Below, in pieces: positions 49,145 to 56,539 of a stretch of DNA of 64,000 bases. Made by a program: the position numbers and the translations under genes. The DNA is from CAMDPA01 sp963825625 (GTDB lineage Bacteria > Pseudomonadota > Alphaproteobacteria > Rhizobiales > Hyphomicrobiaceae). Positions within the stretch are counted from its first letter, which is position 1; each line of letters begins with the position of its first letter. The DNA lies in contig CAWGUF010000017.1 in the NCBI GenBank assembly GCA_963825625.1, positions 1-64,000 on the forward strand, written 5' to 3'. The notes below the pieces were generated by a model that saw nothing but the letters and a program-made list of their open reading frames with translations, did no database searches and was not told the DNA's origin.

Positions 49145-49474
49145 TGTATCCGCAGCAGAAACAAGAGGTTCGGCTGGTTTTTGCACTGAATCGGTGGTGC
49201 CTGGCGTCTGGGCTGGAGTGCTGAGGCGACTAGCAGCAACCGCAGGATTTTCTGCGTCTGCCCGTCGCATCCCCCCGCATCCCCTTCCGAAATCCGCAAC
49301 AACCGACTAGCCTGCGGAACGACTTGGCGCGAGCATCGAGAGCGCGGGTCTGCGTGTGGAAGGCTGACGCAGAGGCGCCGATGCCGGAATGCGCTCCACG
49401 TGACGTGAGCCATTTCTCCGGCGCCATGCCACCCGAAACAACAAAGCGCGCCCGCGTGCAGAGATACCACCGCC

Positions 49475-50641
49475 TTGCCCAACCGTTGGTTCGACCTCTT
49501 TCTGTTGTTCATAATCGGCCTGACCGGGCCGATGCAGTTCCAGGCGGTGGCGGCGCTGGCGCCATTCCTGACGGCACAGGAAGGCCTCACCTACACTGAT
49601 ATCGGCGTGTTGACCGGCGTATTCATGATCGCCGGCATTTTCCTTGCCGCGCCAATCGGCATGATCTCCGCAGCGATTGGTGATCGGCTCACGCTGGCTC
49701 TTGGCATCGCGCTGATGGCCATATCGGCTGTGGCCTTTGTGTTCGCGGACGTTGGCGCCGCCCGGTTCGCGAGCCGTTTGGTCGGCGGGGCTGGCGCGGT
49801 GGCCGTGACCGTGCTGCTGCCGAAGGTCGTCACGGATCGCTTCGCTGGCCGGGAGATTGCCACTGCGCTGTCAATCATCGCCTCCAGTGTCGGCTTTGGA
49901 ATGGGTCTGGCCATCGCGGTCCTGCCGCCGATAGCGGCTGCTACGTCATGGCAAGTGGCTATGTTGTTCAACGCGGGCTTCTCGGCGCTCGGCGTCGTGA
50001 TGGTTCTCATCGCCTACCGGGATGCCGCAACGCAGGGCCCGGCGTCCTCGATGGGTACCGTGCTCTGGCGCATCAACCGGCCGGAGCTCATCCTCTCCGC
50101 GCTCGCCGGCATCGGCCGCGGCCTGTTCAGCGCTGGCTACGCGGTATTCGTCAGCTTTTTGCCGCCGCTGCTTATCATGCAGGGGCTGTCGCCCGTCGAA
50201 GCCAGCCTGCAGACCAGCGTCGCTGCCTTTGTCGCGCTGGCCTCCGTTCCGCTTGGCGGAATGCTCTCCGATTGGACAGGCAAACCCGGCTATTTCATCG
50301 TCGGCGGTTCGGTCGGGACCGCGCTCACGTGCCTTCTCGTGCCCTACGTAGCCCCGGCCCTGCTTTGGATCGTGCTGTTCGGCGCGCTGAGAGGCGGCTG
50401 CACGGGTGGCATCATGACGATGCCGTCGCAGGTGCTGCGACTGGAAAGCCGCAACACCGGCTTCGCCGTGGTCTCGGCAATGTACTTCGTGTGCATGGCC
50501 GTGTTCCCGGCGATAGCGGGTTATCTGCTTGATGTCACAGCAAACACCGCCGCACCGATGTGGTTCGCGGCGGTGCTCTGGCTGGCAATCTCAGTGCTGC
50601 TTGGCGTTTTCCGCTACTTGAAGCGCCGCTGGATCGCCTGA
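49475..50641 (+). CDS. MFS transporter
   Basis: An intact 388-residue, 12-helix major-facilitator protein starting from TTG 49475 (MPNRWFDLFLLFIIGLTGPM). Helices are evident throughout, for example DIGVLTGVFMIAGIFLAAPI and ATSWQVAMLFNAGFSALGVV. The loop 2-3 motif is weak (MISAAIGDRLTLALGIALMA), but the repeat in the second half, PLGGMLSDWTGKPGYFIVGG, is clear. It resembles organic-anion or catabolite-type MFS carriers. No adjacent gene on the same strand suggests the substrate. Confidence 0.8.
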   Translation: MPNRWFDLFLLFIIGLTGPMQFQAVAALAPFLTAQEGLTYTDIGVLTGVFMIAGIFLAAPIGMISAAIGDRLTLALGIALMAISAVAFVFADVGAARFASRLVGGAGAVAVTVLLPKVVTDRFAGREIATALSIIASSVGFGMGLAIAVLPPIAAATSWQVAMLFNAGFSALGVVMVLIAYRDAATQGPASSMGTVLWRINRPELILSALAGIGRGLFSAGYAVFVSFLPPLLIMQGLSPVEASLQTSVAAFVALASVPLGGMLSDWTGKPGYFIVGGSVGTALTCLLVPYVAPALLWIVLFGALRGGCTGGIMTMPSQVLRLESRNTGFAVVSAMYFVCMAVFPAIAGYLLDVTANTAAPMWFAAVLWLAISVLLGVFRYLKRRWIA

Positions 50642-50692
50642 TCTGGCGCCCTGCACCAGATACAGCCGTTCCTGCAGATGCAAGGAAGCGAC

Positions 50693-51598
50693 TTACCGCA
50701 CGCGACGCGGGTTCATATAGAGATCGCTTTCCTGCCGCTGCAACTTGAGTGGAACGCGGCCGCGCGCAACATCCTTGGCCAGCTGCTTGATATGCCGACG
50801 GCAGCCGCCGTTGAACACCAGCATGCCGACGAACATTTTCAGCACGGCGAGGGTGCGCGCGTCCGCATGATCCTTCGCGACCCTGCATTTCCAATAGCCG
50901 CCCAATGAGAACAGTCGACCGTCCAGCACAGCCACTTTCCGCCCCGCCGCGTCGTAGACGATGTAGTCGCGGCCCAGCGAGATCAGTTGCTGCTTGATGC
51001 GATAGAAGCGCAGCTTCCCTTCATCCATGAGGAAGAATGAGAAGTGCTCGGCCAGGAACTTCCACTTGTTGGCCGATCGCTCGATGTAGACGACCTGATC
51101 GTGGTTGTTCGTGTTCACGGCATAGCAGGGGATCGGGATGCCGCGCGCGCCAACGGTCTCTTGCACGCTACGCGCCAGCATCAGGTCCATCGTCGCCTGC
51201 CAGTTCAGTTTTTCGCCGAACAGCTTGAAAACGAGGCGTTTCTCGAAGCCCTCGGATTTTTTCCACAGCTCCTCGCGATACCCGATAAGTCCCGACCGCT
51301 GCCCGTTCTCGTCCCTTATCTCCGCATAGATATCCATGTCGGAGGTGAACTGGCGCGACTTGGCCTTGTTGCGAGACCGCTTGTAGAAGCCGAACTCGAC
51401 CGGGTTGAGGTCCGTGATCCAGACGTCGACGTCGAAACGCACCCAGCCGTTGCTGGCTTTTGCTGCCGGGGCCTGCTTGCCGGCCTTGGATCGGCCGCGG
51501 GCGAGCACATCTGCTCGGGCTTCGGCAGCGGCATCGTTACCGGCAGACTCGGCTTCCCTCAGCAAATCGGCCGAGATCGGAGTGGCGTCTTGTGGCAT
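50693..51598 (-). CDS. LURP-one-related (tubby-like) domain protein next to a retron
   Basis: A 301-residue cytoplasmic protein from ATG 51598. An Ala-rich N-terminal tail of about 60 residues precedes a basic, aromatic-rich domain: VRFDVDVWITDLNPVEFGFY, KRSRNKAKSRQFTSDMDIYA. The C-terminal half has the strand pattern RFYRIKQQLISLGRDYIVYD, AAGRKVAVLDGRLFSLGGYW, which resembles the LURP-one-related/tubby-like barrel. It lies 135 bases downstream of the RT-TIR gene on the same strand. Whether it belongs to the retron system is unknown. The LOR assignment rests on pattern only. Confidence 0.6.
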   Translation of the reverse strand: MPQDATPISADLLREAESAGNDAAAEARADVLARGRSKAGKQAPAAKASNGWVRFDVDVWITDLNPVEFGFYKRSRNKAKSRQFTSDMDIYAEIRDENGQRSGLIGYREELWKKSEGFEKRLVFKLFGEKLNWQATMDLMLARSVQETVGARGIPIPCYAVNTNNHDQVVYIERSANKWKFLAEHFSFFLMDEGKLRFYRIKQQLISLGRDYIVYDAAGRKVAVLDGRLFSLGGYWKCRVAKDHADARTLAVLKMFVGMLVFNGGCRRHIKQLAKDVARGRVPLKLQRQESDLYMNPRRVR

Positions 51599-51733
51599 GG
51601 GCGGACACCCTTTCGCTTGCAAGGGACGCATGCACGAGAAACGCCGAATCACTTCAAAGGCAGCATAGCATTGCTGAAGTGTAAACAAGAAGGCGCAGTG
51701 TTCTGCGGGCATTTGCGGAGGTGCACACGAATG

Positions 51734-53395
51734 CTACCGCCCCAGCAGCCTGCGCAGCCATTTGCGATTGGGCTGACTGTTTCCCGGTTCCGGTCCGGCA
51801 CCGCTCGTTGGCTTTATTTGCGGCACCGAGACGGCCGCGTCGCCTTTCGCCGCCACCCGCTTGCCGTGACCGGCTTTGACCGAAGACCCGCTGCGGACGA
51901 TTTCCGCAAGTCTGCGCGCAACGGCAGCCGCGTCGCCGTTCCAGACCATGAAGTCCTTGTTGCGGATCAGTGGCAGTCGCGAGAGATCCGGCTTGCCGAC
52001 GATCAGCGGCACCACGGTCTTCTCGCCCGCCACCTCCAGCGCGAGCGCGGTGTTGACCTCCTGCAGCGGCCAATCCTTTGCGATCGACGTCGCGGATATG
52101 ACGACCAGGATGGTACGCGCCGCCCCAAGCGCCGTGTTGATCTTCATCGTGAACGATTCGCCCCAGGCAATGTGGCTCTCATCCAGGAACGTCTTGATGC
52201 CTGCCGCCTCGCACGCTTCGTAGATCGGCCGCGCAATCTCTGCCTTGTCCTCACTGGCATGTGAGATGAACACGTCGTAGTCGGCCGCCCCGAATGCAAT
52301 TTGCCGTATGAATTTGGACGGGTTCGGGTCGAGAACGGTGAGCCGGCTGGCCAGCTTCAGGAAGACCGGGTCGTCCGCTCCGCGCACCATCTTCACATAG
52401 GCAAGCTCGCCATAGAAGATGTTGCGAAATGCCGTCGCCTTGTCGGATTTGGGCAGCTCGGCTCCCGCCTTGCGGTACTTCCAGAAGTGCTCGCTGCCTG
52501 CCGCTTCCAGCCCGAACTTCTCCCACGCATGCAGCATCGCCCTGATCCGCCGGATGCGGGTGCGCTCCACGTTCGTCTTCTCATTGACCGTTAGGCCGGT
52601 CACCGTCTTGCGCGTGCTCGGTCCCTGCAGCCGCACCTTGCTTTCGTTGATCTCGAAGCCTTCCTTTCTGATCGCCTTGTCGAGCTCGTCGCCCGCCCTG
52701 ACCCAGGCGATGCCGGACCGCACCTCGTAGAAGGCGATCGCCGCCGGGAAATCGGATTGTGCGCTGGAGAAGGTGATGTCGTCGGCATACCGCGAATAGG
52801 TCAGGCGGTACTCGCGCGCCAGTCGCATCAGTCTGCGGTCGAGAGGTGTCGCGGCGAAATTGGCTAGTACAGGCGAGGTTGGAGCGCCCTGTGGCAGTCC
52901 GTTGCGCCATGTCGCAATCTGTGCGCACACGGCCGCCGCCTTTGGCCCCATCCTGAACGGCGGCGCCATGAATAGGCCGCGGACACGGCCGAAGTTGACC
53001 GTGGGAAAGAAGTCCTTGAGATCGATATTCAGGACCCAGCGCCGGCCGACGTGCCCCTGCGCGTTTGAAACGACGCTCCGCCCGGTCACGAAGCCGTGCG
53101 CGGCGGGATGCGCATCGTAGGCGTCCTGCAGCATCGGCAGCATCGCGTCCTGCAGCTTGCGTACCAGGCCATGGGGCGCGCTGATAGTACGTTGACCGCC
53201 GGTCCGCTTCGGGATCTCGAAGCTTCGGTAGCGTGTCTCCTCCGGCGACTTGTAGAGCACGTAGAGCAGGTGCCCGGTCGATACCCCGAACAGCCCGGCC
53301 ACGTCGTCCGTGCTCTGCAACGGTTGCCCGTCCGCCCGCACGAATTGCGTCGGGCGTCGCGGCGGTCGCGGGCTATCGCCAGGTGAGTTGGGCAT
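51734..53395 (-). CDS. Retron reverse transcriptase fused to a C-terminal TIR domain
   Basis: An intact 553-residue fusion. Residues 1-340 are a retron-type RT: YRSFEIPKRTGGQRTISAPH, the retron-specific NAxxH motif as NAQGH (111-115), VLNIDLKDFFPTVNFGRVRG (catalytic Asp), QGAPTSPVLANFAATPL, catalytic SRYADDITFS (YADD 203-206), and the retron VTG motif at 265-267 (KTVTGLTVN). Residues 372 to about 500 form a TIR domain (DYDVFISHASEDKAEIARPI, TFLDESHIAWGESFTMKIN) with the candidate NADase Glu446 in WPLQEVNTAL. The last 55 residues are a basic low-complexity tail. ATG 53395 is chosen because it lies inside the a2 arm of the ncRNA; the open frame extends upstream through the ncRNA. RT-TIR retrons are anti-phage systems that deplete NAD (family knowledge). 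Confidence 0.92.
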   Translation of the reverse strand: MPNSPGDSPRPPRRPTQFVRADGQPLQSTDDVAGLFGVSTGHLLYVLYKSPEETRYRSFEIPKRTGGQRTISAPHGLVRKLQDAMLPMLQDAYDAHPAAHGFVTGRSVVSNAQGHVGRRWVLNIDLKDFFPTVNFGRVRGLFMAPPFRMGPKAAAVCAQIATWRNGLPQGAPTSPVLANFAATPLDRRLMRLAREYRLTYSRYADDITFSSAQSDFPAAIAFYEVRSGIAWVRAGDELDKAIRKEGFEINESKVRLQGPSTRKTVTGLTVNEKTNVERTRIRRIRAMLHAWEKFGLEAAGSEHFWKYRKAGAELPKSDKATAFRNIFYGELAYVKMVRGADDPVFLKLASRLTVLDPNPSKFIRQIAFGAADYDVFISHASEDKAEIARPIYEACEAAGIKTFLDESHIAWGESFTMKINTALGAARTILVVISATSIAKDWPLQEVNTALALEVAGEKTVVPLIVGKPDLSRLPLIRNKDFMVWNGDAAAVARRLAEIVRSGSSVKAGHGKRVAAKGDAAVSVPQIKPTSGAGPEPGNSQPNRKWLRRLLGR

Positions 53396-53507
53396 CCCGT
53401 CCCTCGTACCTTGTGGACACCTGGGCCTGCTCGCAGGCCCAGGTGTAAAGCGACGTTTGTTATTCTGCCGCAGGATCGACAGCAGACGTAGAAGGACGAG
53501 ATGCCTT
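53391..53507 (-). ncRNA. Retron msr-msd RNA with visible a1/a2 stem and msd hairpin
   Basis: A roughly 117-base transcript immediately upstream of the RT. Its 5' end (53507-53489, beginning AAGGCATCTCGTCC) pairs with its 3' end (GGTACGAGGGACGGGATGCC, 53410-53391) over about 18 bp with G-U wobbles and one bulge, forming the a1/a2 stem. The a2 arm contains the RT start codon. Inside are a small CTGC/GCAG hairpin and a perfect 14-bp stem (53417-53446, ACACCTGGGCCTGC with GCAGGCCCAGGTGT), the expected msd fold. The branching guanosine cannot be placed by eye. Confidence 0.82.
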
Positions 53508-53513
53508 GTGCCC

Positions 53514-53542
53514 AGGTAACCCCAGGCTGATCGCCCCGTCAA
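53514..53542 (-). promoter_or_regulatory. Candidate promoter of the retron RNA
   Basis: TTGACG (53542-53537) and TTACCT (53519-53514) are separated by 17 bases. The expected start, 7 bases after the -10 box, is 53507, exactly the first base of the a1 arm. The -10 match is weak, but the spacing and agreement with the RNA end support it. Confidence 0.55.
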
Positions 53543-53590
53543 CAAATCGACCACCTGCTTTTGGCAGCGTTGTGGCGGATGCGGAACGGC

Positions 53591-54322
53591 TCATCCCGAG
53601 GCGAAGCCGAGAAGTCTGCTCGCCACCGGCCAGACGTAGGTGGTCAGGATGCTCGCCAGGGCCAGAACGATGACACCGACTGCCATGCGCAACAGCCGCC
53701 AGCTGAATTCGCGCCAGTTTATCCAGCGATCATACAAGATCCGCAGCGCGACGATGAAAACCAGCAGCATCACCGGCGGAATCAGCATCGGAGCGATGAG
53801 CCCGCCATACAGGACGAAGAAGCCGAGGAAATGCACAAGCGACGCAGGCAGGCTGCGTAGATTGGCGTCGAGCCACTCTGACAAGTGGCCGAGTTGCTCC
53901 GCTGCCGCGGCGCCAAGCGTCTGAAACAGCAGGGCCTCGTTGGCACCGGGATCGCGGACGGCCCCTTCGATCTGGTCGACCATGCCCGCGAAGGTCAGTA
54001 AAACCAGCAGCATGGCCGGCGCAAACCACAGCCCGTTCCATGCGGGCCGTGGTGATTTGGCTGCCGCGGCTGCGTGGAGGGCATAGAAGAACGTCAGGCT
54101 CAGGATTTTCGCATCGTGCGGCGCGATAGCATCAAGAAAAAAGAACACCTGCCGCCAGACATAGGTCAGCGCCGCGACCCAGCCGGTGATGATGGCCTCC
54201 AGCCATTCCGCCGGCGTCATGAACAGCTGCAGACTGGCGGCCAGCGTCAGAATTCCGCCAATGGTGCCCAAGGCACCGCTCAGAGTCGGCCTTGCACGCA
54301 TGCTCATGCTCCGATCGGGCAT
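53591..54322 (-). CDS. Multi-pass membrane protein upstream of the retron
   Basis: A protein of about 243 residues (ATG 54322; a start at 54307 is also possible). At least five hydrophobic segments are seen: GALGTIGGILTLAASLQLFM, ILSLTFFYALHAAAAA, LWFAPAMLLVLLTFAGMVDQ, VHFLGFFVLYGGLIAPMLIP, LLRMAVGVIVLALASILTTY. The middle has an amphipathic acidic stretch (NEALLFQTLGAAAAEQLGHL). No family is recognised. It lies 84 bases before the retron RNA start on the same strand, so it could be an accessory membrane protein, but the retron has its own promoter candidate in the gap, so the link is unproven. Confidence 0.65.
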   Translation of the reverse strand: MPDRSMSMRARPTLSGALGTIGGILTLAASLQLFMTPAEWLEAIITGWVAALTYVWRQVFFFLDAIAPHDAKILSLTFFYALHAAAAAKSPRPAWNGLWFAPAMLLVLLTFAGMVDQIEGAVRDPGANEALLFQTLGAAAAEQLGHLSEWLDANLRSLPASLVHFLGFFVLYGGLIAPMLIPPVMLLVFIVALRILYDRWINWREFSWRLLRMAVGVIVLALASILTTYVWPVASRLLGFASG

Positions 54323-54369
54323 CGCCGGCTCGAAGGTCCTGCACAAAAGCGGCAGCAACTGGGTTGTGG

Positions 54370-55044
54370 CTAACCGCGTGCACCAAAAATAGCGCTGCCC
54401 ACGCGCACATACGTCGCGCCTAACTGCACGGCGGTCTCGAAGTCCGCGCTCATGCCCATGCTGAGCTCGGACACGCCCGTTTCTTTGGCCAGCTTGGCGA
54501 GGAAGGCGAAATGCACCGCCGCTTCCTCATTCACCGGCGGAATGCACATCAGCCCGGCGACGTCGAGCTTCAATTCGTCCCGGCACATGGCGACGAATGC
54601 AGCCGTCTCGCCAGGTGTGATGCCGGCCTTCTGCGGCTCCTCGCCGGTATTCACCTCCACGAACAGCTTCAGGCGTCGGCCTTGCTTGGCCATCTCGTCG
54701 GCCAACGTGCGCGCGATCTTCGGCCGGTCCACGGTATGGATGGCGTCGAACAGCGCCACCGCCTCCTTGGCCTTGTTGGACTGCAGGGGACCGATCAAAT
54801 GCAGTTCGACGTCGGCAAAGCGCTCGCGCAAGGGCGGCCACTTGGCCTTCGCCTCCTGGACCCGGTTTTCGCCGAACAGCCTGTGACCGGCCTCCAGCAC
54901 CGGCAGGATCTCCGCCTCGCTGAACGTCTTGGAGACGGCAAGGAGATGAACGGAGGCAGGATCGCGGCCGACCTCGCGCGCGGCGGCGGCGATGCGGGCC
55001 AGAACATCGGCCAACGCGGGATGCTGGGCGGTCTGCGTGGTCAT
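54370..55044 (-). CDS. yggS: YggS/PROSC-family pyridoxal-5'-phosphate homeostasis protein
   Basis: An intact 224-residue PLP-binding protein that buffers free PLP and has no known catalytic activity. Starting MTTQTAQHPALADVLARIAA, it has the PLP lysine in SVHLLAVSKTFSEAEILPVL, the family blocks FGENRVQEAKAKWPPLRERF, ELHLIGPLQSNKAKEAVALF, IHTVDRPKIARTLADEMAKQ and the C-terminal ELSMGMSADFETAVQLGATY then VRVGSAIFGARG. Its ATG overlaps the fic stop (ATGA), so the two are translationally coupled. In many alphaproteobacteria yggS lies near leuS, consistent with this locus. Confidence 0.93.
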   Translation of the reverse strand: MTTQTAQHPALADVLARIAAAAREVGRDPASVHLLAVSKTFSEAEILPVLEAGHRLFGENRVQEAKAKWPPLRERFADVELHLIGPLQSNKAKEAVALFDAIHTVDRPKIARTLADEMAKQGRRLKLFVEVNTGEEPQKAGITPGETAAFVAMCRDELKLDVAGLMCIPPVNEEAAVHFAFLAKLAKETGVSELSMGMSADFETAVQLGATYVRVGSAIFGARG

Positions 55045-56192
55045 GGTGCGGGTCCGGATGGATAGGGCTCGAAGGTGTGGTCGTCGCTGCCCAATAGGGA
55101 CATGTACTTGCGATGGATGAAGAGCTTGTCGCGCCCGTGCTTTTCCTCTTCCAGCACGCCGATCTCGACCAGTTGTTTCAGATAGCGCGATGCGGAGACG
55201 CGTTTGGCGATGCCTTGGTCGATCAGATGAGAAATACGGCAATAGGGCTGAGCGAATATGGTCTGGATCAACTCGTGCGAATAAATGCCCGAAGCATTGG
55301 CCCTCACGTGGTCCGAAGTGTGCTCGATCAGCACACGGATTGCACGAATGTGCAGGTTGGTCCAGGACGCTGTAGTCTCGACAGCTGCAAGCATGTAGAG
55401 GATCCATGGCTCCCACGCACCATTGTGGGTGACCTCCTGCAGCAGGCGGTAATACTCAGCCTTGGTGCGCAGGATATGCCGGCTGAGATACAGTGTCGGC
55501 ATGTCCAGTATGCCGGCCTGAACCAGTGCAAGGATGTTGAGCACCCTGCCTGTGCGACCATTGCCATCAGGAAACGGGTGGATTGCCTCGAATTGATAGT
55601 GCAGCACCGCCATGCGAACCAAGGGATCGATGTCGTCCCCGGCGTGCAGATACCGCTCCCAGTTGGACATCAGCGCGCGAAGCCGATCTGCGCCTTCGGG
55701 CGGCGTATAGATGACCTCGCCGGTGAAAGAGTTCTTGAGCTCCGTGCCTGGGATCTTCCGGAAGTCGATGTCCTGCCCTTTGATGACGCTGCAGATCTCG
55801 ATTGCCGTTTGAGTTGTGATCGGTCGTGACTTCAGCGCATGATAGCCACTGTTGAGAGCCGAGCGATAGCGCAGCGCCTCCTTCGTCGCGGGGTCGCTGG
55901 CGGCGTCTGCCGGGCTCGCTGCCCTGAACAGCGCGTCATTGGTTGTGACGATGTTTTCGATCTCGGAGCTGTCCTTGGCTTCCAGCAGCGGGATCGTATT
56001 GATCAGCACGGTTTGGTCCGGAATGAGCTGGCCAGCAAAGTTGAGCTCGGCGAGCGCGGTCCGCGCGGTCACGCAGCGCTTGAGCACAGCCTTGGTCTCG
56101 ACATCGCTCCGCGGCGGCAGCTCTGGCAGGTAATTGTAAGGTCTTGCTGCGTCTGGTTGCACGACCAAGCATCCGATGTATTCATGATTCAC
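55041..56192 (-). CDS. Fic-family AMP-transferase with N-terminal inhibitory helix
   Basis: An intact 383-residue Fic protein that transfers AMP (or another nucleotide part) to target hydroxyls. The catalytic motif HPFPDGNGRTGR is at 205-216. The autoinhibitory motif SSEIEN at 75-80 is the class II form ([S/T]xxxE[G/N]), with Glu79 expected to block ATP. A C-terminal winged-helix-like part (QPYCRISHLIDQGIAKRVSA, RYLKQLVEIGVLEEE) is typical of SoFic-like proteins. Coupled to yggS downstream. The region before its start is full of TGTTCA-type motifs, which may be its operators. Confidence 0.92.
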   Translation of the reverse strand: MNHEYIGCLVVQPDAARPYNYLPELPPRSDVETKAVLKRCVTARTALAELNFAGQLIPDQTVLINTIPLLEAKDSSEIENIVTTNDALFRAASPADAASDPATKEALRYRSALNSGYHALKSRPITTQTAIEICSVIKGQDIDFRKIPGTELKNSFTGEVIYTPPEGADRLRALMSNWERYLHAGDDIDPLVRMAVLHYQFEAIHPFPDGNGRTGRVLNILALVQAGILDMPTLYLSRHILRTKAEYYRLLQEVTHNGAWEPWILYMLAAVETTASWTNLHIRAIRVLIEHTSDHVRANASGIYSHELIQTIFAQPYCRISHLIDQGIAKRVSASRYLKQLVEIGVLEEEKHGRDKLFIHRKYMSLLGSDDHTFEPYPSGPAP

Positions 56193-56430
56193 GTCCAGAT
56201 GAACACATCTACGACATCAGGTTCATCCGGTGAACGTGTTGCAGCTTATATGTTCATAGGATTATCAATTTCGAACATATTAGCTCAGATGTGTCCATCG
56301 TTAGCACGCATTCTGGCTGGCATGTTCACCAATCAAGCTTTCGTGAACATTTCTATCCGGACATGTTCAAGCCATCGACACGACACGCGCCACATGTCTA
56401 CGAATGCCAGTTTCATAGACATATCCGGCT
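56193..56430. promoter_or_regulatory. AT-rich divergent region with a cluster of TGTTCA/TGAACA motifs
   Basis: Between fic (minus) and leuS (plus). Exact TGTTCA or TGAACA hexamers occur at 56200, 56251, 56323, 56344 and 56364, with near matches at 56221, 56273 and 56396. A palindrome GTTCA-TCCGG-TGAAC spans 56221-56235, and TATGTTCATA is at 56249-56258. The stretch is visibly richer in A+T than its surroundings. Repeated half-sites at this density suggest a regulator-binding region, possibly for the fic wHTH domain. Confidence 0.5.
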
Positions 56431-56539
56431 GCCCGCCGCCCCGCGCCACTGCCAGCCTTGACCGCCCGACCCCTTTCGGGCTCATTACCGACCCGATCCA
56501 GCGATATTGCAACGCGATAACAGCCGCCGAAGGCCAGCC

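Noticed and set aside
49475..50641. MFS gene as an export partner of the retron
   Set aside because: It is on the opposite strand, convergent with the LURP-one-like gene, and has no known link to retrons.
53396..53554. N-terminal extension of the RT-TIR protein
   Set aside because: This stretch is the retron ncRNA and its promoter; RT proteins of this type begin near the a2 arm.
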